64,000 bases of DNA from Sinomonas cyclohexanicum (GTDB lineage Bacteria > Actinomycetota > Actinomycetes > Actinomycetales > Micrococcaceae), in assembly GCF_020886775.1 (NCBI RefSeq), contig NZ_AP024525.1, forward strand, positions 2,728,001-2,792,000. The letters run 5' to 3'. Numbering within the stretch: position 1 is the stretch's first letter; the number at the start of each line of letters is the position of its first letter. Positions 57,640 through 64,000 of this stretch are shown here, in pieces. Under the pieces are notes generated by a model, which had not been told where the DNA came from, made no database searches, and saw only the letters and a program-made list of their open reading frames with translations. The position numbers were made by a program, and so were the translations under genes.

Positions 57640-58347
57640 TCAGGGACGACCTGGCGCGGCGACGATCCGTGCGCAGCACTCGTGCTGGATGCCCTCTGGC
57701 CCTTCGGCCCCGGGCTCGACGGCCTCGACGCACCGCGCGGAGTCGCCACAGCCTGCGAGGGCGCCGGTCAGGAGGGCGCCGTTGAGGCTGCACACCACGT
57801 CGCGGTACCCGCGCGAGAGACGGTGGAAGGGGCAGTTGCCCAGCTCGATCGCCCCCTCCGCGCCGGGGATCGGCTCGTAGCCGGCCGCATCGAGCACGGC
57901 CTCGATGCTCCCGTGCTCGGCGCCGAGGGCCTCTCCTCGTTCGTGGCCCACGGCCGCGAGGGCCTCGGAGATGGGCGCACCGGCCACCATGGACCGTTCC
58001 GCCGCCGCGGCGAGGAGCTCGCCGGCGAGCTCGTACGAGCGCTCGGGGACGGCCGCAACCACTTCCGTGAGGGCCGCCTCGTAGAACTTGGACGGCCTCC
58101 CCGATCCGGGTCCGCGCCGCGAGGAGGGCTTGGAGAACGTCGCGGTGAGCACGCCGTCGTCCACGAGCCGGTCGAGGTGTGCCGCCGCGGCGGCGCGAGA
58201 GATCCCGGCGGCGTCCGCCGCCTCGTCCCGGCCTACGGGTCGCCGCGCCTCTCGCACGTACAGGTAGAGCGCACGACGGCGGTCCTCGCCGAGCGAGGCG
58301 AGCGCGCCGAGCCGCTCGCGCCACGAGGGGGCAGGATTGCCGGACAT
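57640..58347 (-). CDS. SufR-like helix-turn-helix regulator with C-terminal cysteine cluster
   Basis: 235 residues from ATG 58347 (TACAGT-N6-ATG leaderless box); ATG 58362 is also in frame. The N-terminal winged helix has DRRRALYLYVREARRPVGRD, ISRAAAAAHLDRLVDDG and the GRPSKFYEA wing, the DeoR/SufR pattern. The C-terminal domain ends in six cysteines spaced C-X13-C-X13-C-X5-C-X17-C-C (from NCPFHRL to QHECCARI), likely binding an Fe-S cluster or metal. It lies 16 bases before nifS on the same strand and divergent from the DoxX-like gene, so it may couple Fe-S status to sulfur mobilisation. Family placement is by pattern only. Confidence 0.78.
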   Translation of the reverse strand: MSGNPAPSWRERLGALASLGEDRRRALYLYVREARRPVGRDEAADAAGISRAAAAAHLDRLVDDGVLTATFSKPSSRRGPGSGRPSKFYEAALTEVVAAVPERSYELAGELLAAAAERSMVAGAPISEALAAVGHERGEALGAEHGSIEAVLDAAGYEPIPGAEGAIELGNCPFHRLSRGYRDVVCSLNGALLTGALAGCGDSARCVEAVEPGAEGPEGIQHECCARIVAAPGRP

Positions 58348-58353
58348 GCCACC

Positions 58354-58359
58354 ACTGTA
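58354..58359 (-). promoter_or_regulatory. -10 box of a leaderless promoter for the SufR-like gene
   Basis: TACAGT, six bases, then ATG 58347. Identical in sequence and spacing to the nifS box, and it argues for 58347 over 58362 as the start. Confidence 0.55.
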
Positions 58360-58381
58360 CATCCAAAACGCGATTCTCTTG

Positions 58382-58406
58382 TTTTAGACGCCCCCTCTTT
58401 CTAAAA
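58382..58406. promoter_or_regulatory. Operator-like inverted repeat between the regulator and DoxX-like genes
   Basis: TTTTAGA (58382-58388) and TCTAAAA (58400-58406) form an inverted repeat with 18 bases centre to centre, two helical turns apart. The block is AT-rich in GC-rich DNA and lies between divergent starts. The SufR-like protein is the natural candidate to bind it. Confidence 0.55.
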
Positions 58407-58437
58407 TCGAAACTGTCCGCTTTGGAAGGAGCGTCCC

Positions 58438-58875
58438 ATGTCAGCCACTTCAGCCCAGCACCACGGCAGGATCCGCAGCGCGCGGGCCGCGCGCACCGGT
58501 GCCCGCGCGATAGCGCCGGCCGACCAGGCCTATTACCTGCTCAGGACCCTCTACGTCGTCGCGCCGATCCTGTTCGGCCTCGACAAGTTCTTCAACCTGC
58601 TCACCTACTGGCCCAACTACTTGGCGCCGCTCGCCACGGCGATCGTCCCGATCAGCGCCCAGGCGTTCATGTACATCGTCGGCGCGGTCGAGATCGTGGC
58701 CGGCCTCGTCGTGGCATGGAAGCCGCGGTGGGGTTCGCTCGTGGTCGCGCTCTGGCTCGCCGGGATCATCGTGAACCTGCTCGTCCTCGGGCACGGGTTC
58801 GACGTCGCCCTGCGCGACTTCGGCCTCCTGGTGGGCGCGCTCGCCCTCAACAGGCTCTCCTCCCGCACGGCGTAG
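58438..58875 (+). CDS. DoxX-like small membrane protein
   Basis: 145 residues from ATG 58438 with GGAAGGAG upstream. After a basic N-terminal 30 residues come about four hydrophobic segments: LLRTLYVVAPILFGLDKFF, AQAFMYIVGAVEIVAGLVV, LVVALWLAGIIVNLLVL and VALRDFGLLVGALALNRL. The FGLDKFFN and VEIVAGL patterns match DoxX-type quinone or thiol-related membrane proteins. Function is not settled for the family. Divergent from the SufR-like regulator across an operator-like repeat, so it may be that regulator's main target. Confidence 0.75.
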   Translation: MSATSAQHHGRIRSARAARTGARAIAPADQAYYLLRTLYVVAPILFGLDKFFNLLTYWPNYLAPLATAIVPISAQAFMYIVGAVEIVAGLVVAWKPRWGSLVVALWLAGIIVNLLVLGHGFDVALRDFGLLVGALALNRLSSRTA

Positions 58876-58895
58876 CCGCACGGCACGGGCCGGGG

Positions 58896-59810
58896 CTACA
58901 CCCCGGGCGCCGCCAGGACTGCCAGGGCCCGGGGCGCCACGGAGATGGTCACCGGGTCACCGGTGACCCTCTCGCCGTCGGCGTAGACCACGACCCCCGG
59001 CCCGCCGATCCCCACGCTGCGCACGGTGCTCAGCTCGACTGCGGGGTGCCCCACGTGTGCCCCGCGGAACACCTTGGGGAAGACGGCGAGGAACGCCGGG
59101 ATGGACAGGGGCCGGACCACCACCAGATCCAGGAGGCCGTCGTCCGCTCGGGCGCCCGGCGCGACTCTCATGCCCCCGCCGAACGAGGGGCCATTCGCCA
59201 CCGAGACGAGCATGGCCCGCTGCGCCATCCCGGCGCCGTCCACCACGAGCTCGAACGGGATGGGCCGGAAGGAGACGAGCTCCCGCAGGACGGCGAGGGT
59301 GTAGCGGGCCTGCCCGCGGGGCCAGCGCCACGCGTTCGCGCGCTCGTTGACCCGGGAGTCGAAGCCCGCCGAGGCCACGGCCACGTAGTGCCGGTGGCCG
59401 CCTGCCCAGTCGATCCGCCCCAGGTCGAGGACGCGCGGCCCCTCCTCGAGCGCGGACAGGAGCACGGTGACGGCATCATCGACCGAGGCGAGCGGCACAC
59501 CCAGGAGGCGGGCGACGTCGTTCCCCGTCCCGGCAGGGATCACACCCAGCGGGATGCCCGTCCCTGCGAGCACGTTCGCCATGAGGTTCACGGCACCGTC
59601 CCCTCCCACCACGACGACCGCATCGGCGTCCGGCAGCGACTGCATCGCGGCGGCCGCGAGCTCGGAGGCCGATCCCCGCCGCAGCTCGGTCACCTCGGCT
59701 CCGCGCCCGCGCAGCACCGCGGCGGCCTCGCGGGCGCGCGCCTCACCGAGGCCGGCGTGGGCTGTGGGATTGACGGCCAGGGCCAGCCTGAGAGGACTCC
59801 GAGAGGGCAT
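58896..59810 (-). CDS. Diacylglycerol/lipid kinase family protein
   Basis: 304 residues from ATG 59810. DAGK catalytic motif GGDGAVNLMANVLAGTG (about 80) is followed by IPLGVIPAGTGNDVARLLG, both hallmarks of DgkB/YegS/BmrU lipid kinases. ANGPSFGGGMRVAPGARADDG and the C-terminal YADGERV are conserved too. It phosphorylates a diacylglycerol or related lipid at the membrane face. GATAAT-N7-ATG upstream suggests a leaderless start. Divergent from the J-domain gene. Confidence 0.9.
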   Translation of the reverse strand: MPSRSPLRLALAVNPTAHAGLGEARAREAAAVLRGRGAEVTELRRGSASELAAAAMQSLPDADAVVVVGGDGAVNLMANVLAGTGIPLGVIPAGTGNDVARLLGVPLASVDDAVTVLLSALEEGPRVLDLGRIDWAGGHRHYVAVASAGFDSRVNERANAWRWPRGQARYTLAVLRELVSFRPIPFELVVDGAGMAQRAMLVSVANGPSFGGGMRVAPGARADDGLLDLVVVRPLSIPAFLAVFPKVFRGAHVGHPAVELSTVRSVGIGGPGVVVYADGERVTGDPVTISVAPRALAVLAAPGV

Positions 59811-59817
59811 GCGCTGG

Positions 59818-59823
59818 ATTATC
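59818..59823 (-). promoter_or_regulatory. -10 box of a leaderless promoter for the lipid kinase gene
   Basis: GATAAT, seven bases, then ATG 59810. It shares a 72-base divergent gap with the J-domain gene promoter. Confidence 0.5.
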
Positions 59824-59870
59824 CCAGCCGGCGCCAGCGCAACGCTCAACCGGGGGCCAGCGCGCCACCC

Positions 59871-59876
59871 TACGAT
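59871..59876 (+). promoter_or_regulatory. -10 box of a leaderless promoter for the J-domain gene
   Basis: TACGAT, six bases, then ATG 59883. GGAG lies only two bases before the ATG, too close to serve as a ribosome site. Confidence 0.5.
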
Positions 59877-59882
59877 GGAGCC

Positions 59883-60863
59883 ATGCCCGGCCACGTCCCA
59901 TCCCATTACGAGGTGCTCGGCGTGCCCGTGACCGCGAGCGAGAGCGAGATCAGGCGCGCCTACCGCCGCGCGGCCCGTGCCCACCACCCGGACCACGGCG
60001 GAGACGTCGCCGAGTTCCGGCGCGTCACACTCGCCTACGAGGTCCTCTCCCACGCCGCCTCCCGCGCGGCCTACGACCGCAGCTACTTCACGTCGACGCC
60101 CCAGCGCGAGGGGCCCAGCGGGGCGACCGCCCGCGGCGGAGCGGGAGGCGAGGGGGCGTCGTCGTCCGCATCCGGGCGCACGACGGCGGGCGGCGGGTTC
60201 CGCGCGGACCTGGATCCCCGACGGCGTCCCTCCGGGCAGCGCAACCCGGCGGGCGAGCCGGCGGTCTACATCCCGCCGTTCGCCCCGGGGACCATGCCGC
60301 TCGTGCCGGCGGAGGTCGCTGCGCGGTCCGAGCACGGGGTGCCGAGGCGGCGCGGCCTGTTCGGGGCCGATGCCAGGATCCAGCGCGAGCAGCGCACGGC
60401 CGCGCTCATCCGCCGGCGTGTGCTGTCCGCGATCCCGTCCGCACGGCTGCTGAACGGACTCCGCTCCCCCTCCGACTCCTCGCACGTCGCTCACGCGGTC
60501 CTCGCGGGGTACCGCCTCGCGCTCGTGGACTCGATGCTCGTGCCTCGCGGCAACTACGCGTGGGACGGCGCCCACTTGATCCACGGCGGCCGGGTCGTCG
60601 CGCCGCCACGGCTGGCAGAGCACGTCCGCGACTTCCAGGAGCTGTTCCCCGAGCTCAACGTGCAGGGTTTCGTGCTGGTCCTGACGCCCGAGGAGAATCT
60701 GCACGAGCCCGTGATCGACGTCCGCCGCGGGGCCGAGGGGCGCATCGAGCCGCTCAACGCTGCGAAGTTCGTCCGCGAGCTGACGTTCTTCCTGGGCTCG
60801 GGACCGCAGCCGAACGTCGTGTTCGTGCCCGCGCTCGCGCGCCTGCTGACCGGGCTGCACTGA
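59883..60863 (+). CDS. J-domain protein with unassigned C-terminal domain
   Basis: 326 residues. The J domain (about 6-70) has Y9EVLGV, then the catalytic H35-P36-D37 and FRRVTLAYEVLSHAASRAAYD, so it should stimulate an Hsp70. A Gly/Ser/Arg-rich linker spans about 75-125, with no DnaJ zinc finger. The C-terminal 170 residues form a separate domain (YRLALVDSMLVPRGNYAWDG ... FPELNVQGFVLVLTP ... FVRELTFFLGSG) that recalls NERD-like nuclease-related folds, but this is only a guess. Its Hsp70 partner is not in the window. Confidence 0.85.
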   Translation: MPGHVPSHYEVLGVPVTASESEIRRAYRRAARAHHPDHGGDVAEFRRVTLAYEVLSHAASRAAYDRSYFTSTPQREGPSGATARGGAGGEGASSSASGRTTAGGGFRADLDPRRRPSGQRNPAGEPAVYIPPFAPGTMPLVPAEVAARSEHGVPRRRGLFGADARIQREQRTAALIRRRVLSAIPSARLLNGLRSPSDSSHVAHAVLAGYRLALVDSMLVPRGNYAWDGAHLIHGGRVVAPPRLAEHVRDFQELFPELNVQGFVLVLTPEENLHEPVIDVRRGAEGRIEPLNAAKFVRELTFFLGSGPQPNVVFVPALARLLTGLH

Positions 60864-60910
60864 GCGGGCTGCACTGCGCGGGCGCGGTCTGGGGCGCTGG
60901 GGGGCGCCCG

Positions 60911-60916
60911 TAGGAT
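60911..60916 (+). promoter_or_regulatory. -10 box of a leaderless promoter for trmL
   Basis: TAGGAT, seven bases, then GTG 60924. The ATG at 60915 overlaps the box, so GTG 60924 is the better start. Confidence 0.5.
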
Positions 60917-60923
60917 GGAGGGC

Positions 60924-61391
60924 GTGTTCCGCATCCTCTTCTACACCCCCGAGATCCCCGGCAACACGGGCAACGCGATCCGCCTCTCGGCGGTCACCGG
61001 GTCCGAGCTGCACCTCGTCGAGCCCCTCGGCTTCAACTTCGAGGACGCGAACCTGCGCCGCGCCGGCCTCGACTACCACGATCTCGCCGTCATGACGGTG
61101 CACAAGACGCTCGACGATGCGTTCGCCGCCCTCCTGCCCGCGCGCGTCTTCGCCTTCACGTCCCACGGGGACACGCCGTTCGCGGACGTCGCCTACGAGC
61201 CGGGCGACGTCCTGTTCTTCGGCCCCGAGTCGGTCGGACTGCCCCAGGACGTGCTCGACGATCCGCGCGTCACCGCCCGGGTCCGACTCCCCATGCTCCC
61301 GTCGCGGCGGTCCCTCAACCTCGCGAACTCCGCCTCCATCGCCGTCTACGAGGCGTGGCGGCAGAACGGGTACGCCGGGGCCCAGCTCTGA
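60924..61391 (+). CDS. trmL: tRNA (cytidine(34)-2'-O)-methyltransferase, SPOUT class
   Basis: 155 residues from GTG 60924. SPOUT signatures: YTPEIPGNTGNAIRLS near the N-terminus, VEPLGFNFEDANLRRAGLDY, FFGPESVGLPQDVL and the knot loop MLPSRRSLNLANSASIAVYE at the C-terminus. It methylates the wobble C or U of Leu tRNAs using SAM. Length matches TrmL (about 155). It precedes a long hairpin and the convergent PIG-L gene. Confidence 0.93.
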   Translation: MFRILFYTPEIPGNTGNAIRLSAVTGSELHLVEPLGFNFEDANLRRAGLDYHDLAVMTVHKTLDDAFAALLPARVFAFTSHGDTPFADVAYEPGDVLFFGPESVGLPQDVLDDPRVTARVRLPMLPSRRSLNLANSASIAVYEAWRQNGYAGAQL

Positions 61392-61430
61392 GGCCATCGG
61401 TGGCGCGGCCGGCCCGGCCCGCCCCCGCGG

Positions 61431-61485
61431 AAATGGTGGGTTGAGCAGGGTGCCGGGCCTTCGGACCCTGCTCAACCCACCATTT
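61431..61485. terminator. Long perfect hairpin between trmL and the PIG-L gene
   Basis: Two 21-base arms (61431-61451 and 61465-61485) pair perfectly around a 13-base loop. The arms begin AAATGG and end CCATTT, giving a symmetric A/T edge for termination both ways between convergent genes. Confidence 0.75.
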
Positions 61486-61504
61486 GACGGGGCCCCGAGG
61501 CGTC

Positions 61505-61540
61505 CGCGGGCGCCCCGGCACCCGCGGGCGCCCCGGCACC
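61505..61540. repeat. Exact 18-bp tandem duplication
   Basis: CGCGGGCGCCCCGGCACC occurs twice in a row (61505-61522, 61523-61540), four bases after the PIG-L stop in transcript order. Probably a recent slippage event. Confidence 0.8.
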
Positions 61541-61544
61541 GGGG

Positions 61545-62324
61545 TCAGAAGCCCGCGATCGTCGCCGGGTTGTTGACCGAGACGACGTGGAACTCCTCCG
61601 CGGACGCCCCGGCGGGCAGGCCGCCGTCGTGCGCCGAGGCGCGCATCCGGGTCCGCACCGAGTCCTCCATCGCGGCCACGTCCGGATGCTGGCTGATGTG
61701 CACCTGCAGGGCGGCAATCTTGGTGTCCACGAACCCGCTCACGTCCGAGTAGTGGTTGGTGCGCTCCGCGGGACCCGCGTAGAGCCACAGCCACGGGAGC
61801 CGGTACGCGTCGAGCCCGGCCTCGGCCAGTTCCGGGTACGCGTACGGATTCTCCACGGCCGGGTACATCGCCCTCGTCACGGCCTCGCCGCACGCAAGGT
61901 GGTCCGGGTGGGACTTCTGGATCCTGTCCCAGTTCCGCTCGGGGTGCATCGCGAGCACGACGTCGGGCCGCACCCGCCGCACGAGCTCGACGACGTCGCG
62001 CATCACCTCGTGCGTGGGTTCGAGGTACCCGTCGCGGTAGCCAAGGAAGTGCACGTCTGCCACGCCGACGAGCGCGGCGGCGCCGCGTTGCTCCTCGTGC
62101 CGCATGGCAACGATGCTGGCGCGGTGCTCCGGGTCGAAGCCACCCGCGTCGCCGTCCGTCATGATGCAGTAGTGCACCTCGACCCCGGCGGCCGTCCATG
62201 CGGCGACGGTGCCGGAGACGCCGAAGTCGAGGTCGTCTGGGTGCGCGCCGAACGCGACGACCCGGCGCACGGCGTGGCGCGCCGGATCGAACGGGCTCGA
62301 CTGCCCCGGGCCTCGCGCAGCCAC
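61545..62324 (-). CDS. PIG-L family deacetylase
   Basis: 259 residues from GTG 62324, overlapping the etfA stop by one base. Zinc-binding motif GAHPDDLDFG near residue 25-34 and SHPDHLACG near 138, with TDGDAGG between, as in MshB/LnbP-type LmbE proteins that remove N-acetyl groups from sugars. MshB (mycothiol synthesis) and Mca are the actinobacterial members best known; this one resembles neither closely enough to name. Coupling to etfA is unusual in function and may be only positional. Confidence 0.88.
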   Translation of the reverse strand: MAARGPGQSSPFDPARHAVRRVVAFGAHPDDLDFGVSGTVAAWTAAGVEVHYCIMTDGDAGGFDPEHRASIVAMRHEEQRGAAALVGVADVHFLGYRDGYLEPTHEVMRDVVELVRRVRPDVVLAMHPERNWDRIQKSHPDHLACGEAVTRAMYPAVENPYAYPELAEAGLDAYRLPWLWLYAGPAERTNHYSDVSGFVDTKIAALQVHISQHPDVAAMEDSVRTRMRASAHDGGLPAGASAEEFHVVSVNNPATIAGF

Positions 62325-63289
62325 TAGCCCCGTCGCCGTTTGATCTCGGCGGACGCCTGCGGCAGGACCTGGAACAGGTCCCCGACCACGCCGAAGTCGG
62401 CGATCTCGAAGATCGGCGACTCGGGATCAGCGTTGACGGCGACGATGACCTTCGAGGTCTGCATGCCCGCCTTCTGCTGGATTGCGCCGGAGATGCCGGC
62501 GGAGACGTACAGCTGCGGGGAGACGGTCTTGCCGGTCTGCCCGACCTGCAGGTCGTGGCTGACCCAGCCGGCGTCCGCCGCGGCCCTCGAGGCCCCGACC
62601 GCGCCGCCGAGGGCGTCGGCGAGCTCCTCGATGGGGCCGAAGTCGCCGTCCGTGCCGCGGCCGCCGGCCACGACCACGCGCGCCTCGGTCAGCTCGGGAC
62701 GGCCCGAGGCGACCTTCGGGGTGCGGCCCGTGATGCGGGCGGCGCGGGCCAGCGAGTCGGCGGGGACTGCCACGGAGACGAGCTCCGCGGCGGCGGCCAC
62801 CGGGGCCGGCGCGGCAACCTCGGCGTTGGGCTTGAGCGTCAGGATCGCCACGCCGCTCGTGGCCCGTGCGCGGACCTCGTAGGAGCCGGCGAGCACGGAC
62901 TTGTGGGCGGTGCCGTCCGATTCGAGCGCCACCACATCGGTCACGACCCCTGCGCCCAGCCGGACGCCGAGGCGCGCGGCGGCCTCCTTGCCGTCCGCGG
63001 AGTTCTCGAGCAGGAGCGCGCGCAGCTGGCCCCCAGCGGCGGCGACGACGTCGGCGAGCCACGCCGCCGTCGGGCCCACGAGGTACCCGGCAAGGTCGGC
63101 GCCCTCGGGGACGTAGACCGTGGTGACGCCGCTCTCGCCGAGCTGGGCCCGGACGGAGCCGGAGACGGGGGCCGTGGAGGCGACCGCCACGTCGCCGAGG
63201 GCGCGGCCCGCGGCGACGAGCTCGAGCTGGGCCTTCTTGAGGGAGTCCCCGGCACGGCCGAGGACCACGAGGACGTTCGATTCAGTCAT
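62324..63289 (-). CDS. etfA: Electron transfer flavoprotein subunit alpha
   Basis: 321 residues from ATG 63289 ([18 protein letters not shown]). The C-terminal FAD-binding domain has [13 protein letters not shown], then [20 protein letters not shown] and [21 protein letters not shown], the EtfA signature. It accepts electrons from acyl-CoA dehydrogenases with EtfB and passes them to the quinone pool. It starts 13 bases after the etfB stop. This matches the fixB/fixA order of M. tuberculosis (Rv3028c/Rv3029c). Confidence 0.95.
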   Translation of the reverse strand: MTESNVLVVLGRAGDSLKKAQLELVAAGRALGDVAVASTAPVSGSVRAQLGESGVTTVYVPEGADLAGYLVGPTAAWLADVVAAAGGQLRALLLENSADGKEAAARLGVRLGAGVVTDVVALESDGTAHKSVLAGSYEVRARATSGVAILTLKPNAEVAAPAPVAAAAELVSVAVPADSLARAARITGRTPKVASGRPELTEARVVVAGGRGTDGDFGPIEELADALGGAVGASRAAADAGWVSHDLQVGQTGKTVSPQLYVSAGISGAIQQKAGMQTSKVIVAVNADPESPIFEIADFGVVGDLFQVLPQASAEIKRRRG

Positions 63290-63302
63290 GGTCTTCTCTC
63301 CC

Positions 63303-64000
63303 TCAGATGAGCTTCTGTGCGGCCAGGAAGTCGACGAGCTTGACGCCGGCGTCGCCCTCGTCGGTGATGATCGTGCCGGCGGCGCGCGCGGGACGCGGCT
63401 GGGCCGACTCGACCGCGGTGAGCGACCCCGCGGAGCCGACCTGGCCGGCGTCGAGCGCCAGATCGCCGAGGGACAGCGCGGCGATCTTCTTCTTCTTCGC
63501 CGCGAGGATGCCCTTGAAGTTGGGGTAGCGGGGCTCGTTCGCCTGGTCCGTGACGGACACGAGCACGGGCAGCTCGGCCTCCACAGTCTCCGACACGCCG
63601 TCCCCGTCACGCTGGATCCGGGCCGTCGCGCCGTCGACCTCGAGCGAGGAGGCGAACGTGAGCTGCGGAAGGCCGAGCCGCTCGGCGAGCTGCGCCGGCA
63701 CGAGGGAGGTCTCGCCGTCGGTGGAGGCCATGCCGGTCAGGACGATGTCCACATCGCCGAGCGAGCGGATGGCGGCGGCGAGCGCGAGGGACGTCGCGGC
63801 CGCGTCGGAGCCCGCGAGGGCGTCATCGCTGAGGTGCACCCCGGAGCTCGCACCGATCTGCAGCGCCTTCTTCAGCGCGTTGGCGGCGTCGGGCCCGCCC
63901 ATCGTCAGGGCGATCACCTCGTTGCCGCCCTTGTCGCCGCCGCGGGCATCCGTGAGCTGCAGCGCGGCCTCGAGGGCGTACTCGTCGAGCTCGGAGAGGA
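63303..64000 (-). CDS. etfB: Electron transfer flavoprotein subunit beta (5' end outside window)
   Basis: The frame is open to the window edge; 232 codons are visible. From the edge: SELDEYALEAALQL, then GGNEVIALTMGGPDAANAL, TGMASTDGETSLVPAQLAERLG (AMP-binding loop, split by position 140 of the visible part) and PRYPNFKGILAAKKKKI, all EtfB hallmarks. The missing part is about 30 residues by family length. It pairs with EtfA in the same operon. Confidence 0.95.
   Translation of the reverse strand, partial: LSELDEYALEAALQLTDARGGDKGGNEVIALTMGGPDAANALKKALQIGASSGVHLSDDALAGSDAAATSLALAAAIRSLGDVDIVLTGMASTDGETSLVPAQLAERLGLPQLTFASSLEVDGATARIQRDGDGVSETVEAELPVLVSVTDQANEPRYPNFKGILAAKKKKIAALSLGDLALDAGQVGSAGSLTAVESAQPRPARAAGTIITDEGDAGVKLVDFLAAQKLI

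Overview
The window is high-GC actinobacterial DNA, most like the Micrococcaceae (Arthrobacter/Sinomonas type). I base this on very GC-rich third codon positions, frequent GTG starts, a WhiB protein, the mtrA-mtrB-lpqB cell-envelope cluster, a 180-kDa-class NAD-glutamate dehydrogenase and several leaderless-looking promoters. Two stretches keep gene order known from Mycobacterium tuberculosis: whiB1 / pdtaS ... Rv3235-like / secA / hpf / comF / lpqB / mtrB / mtrA, and mnmA / nifS ... etfA / etfB. No rRNA, tRNA, insertion sequence, prophage or CRISPR array was seen, and no gene-free stretch exceeds 300 bases. The longest gap, 18180-18468, holds the whiB1 upstream region.

Layout. 1-2088: the 3' part of a secreted repeat protein, ending at a very long hairpin. 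2202-10628: a minus-strand envelope-polysaccharide block that reads glf, glfT2, ABC permease, ABC ATPase (a galactofuran synthesis and export cassette), then a large membrane protein, a GtrA-like protein and a family 2 glycosyltransferase (a Gtr-like lipid-linked sugar module). 10809-13469: a three-gene operon for a 3-acetamido sugar (acetyltransferase, aminotransferase, frameshifted oxidoreductase). 13682-17782: a large FHA-FtsK/EssC-like ATPase. 17691-25328: a small membrane protein, whiB1, pdtaS and gdh. 25383-30221: a CpaE-like ATPase and an SAF protein, a BldC/excisionase-like regulator, a LysM protein and an Rv3235-like protein; two blocks of 10-bp-phased repeats flank the regulator. 30344-40808: secA, a YcaQ-like protein, hpf, comF, lpqB, mtrB and mtrA. 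40955-44082: ctaG, a MetE-like gene (frameshifted), chorismate mutase and an F420-reductase-like protein. 44190-49749: a peptide ABC importer. 49983-53746: a secreted phosphoesterase, a caspase-like peptidase and a zinc metalloprotease. 53848-58875: mnmA, a ferredoxin-reductase-like flavoprotein, a cysteine desulfurase (frameshifted), a cysteine-rich HTH regulator and a DoxX-like protein. 58896-64000: a lipid kinase, a J-domain protein, trmL, a PIG-L deacetylase, etfA and partial etfB.

How the parts work together. The left third makes and exports envelope glycans. The centre holds envelope homeostasis (MtrAB-LpqB), protein export (SecA), ribosome hibernation (HPF) and redox or second-messenger signalling (WhiB1, PdtaS). 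The right part covers peptide uptake, sulfur mobilisation for tRNA thiolation (NifS to MnmA), and electron transfer.

Caveat. Four otherwise conserved genes (10809-11794, 41867-42878, 46945-48035, 56375-57623) each carry one 1-2 base indel, mostly in GC-rich runs. I read these as probable sequence errors rather than real gene decay.
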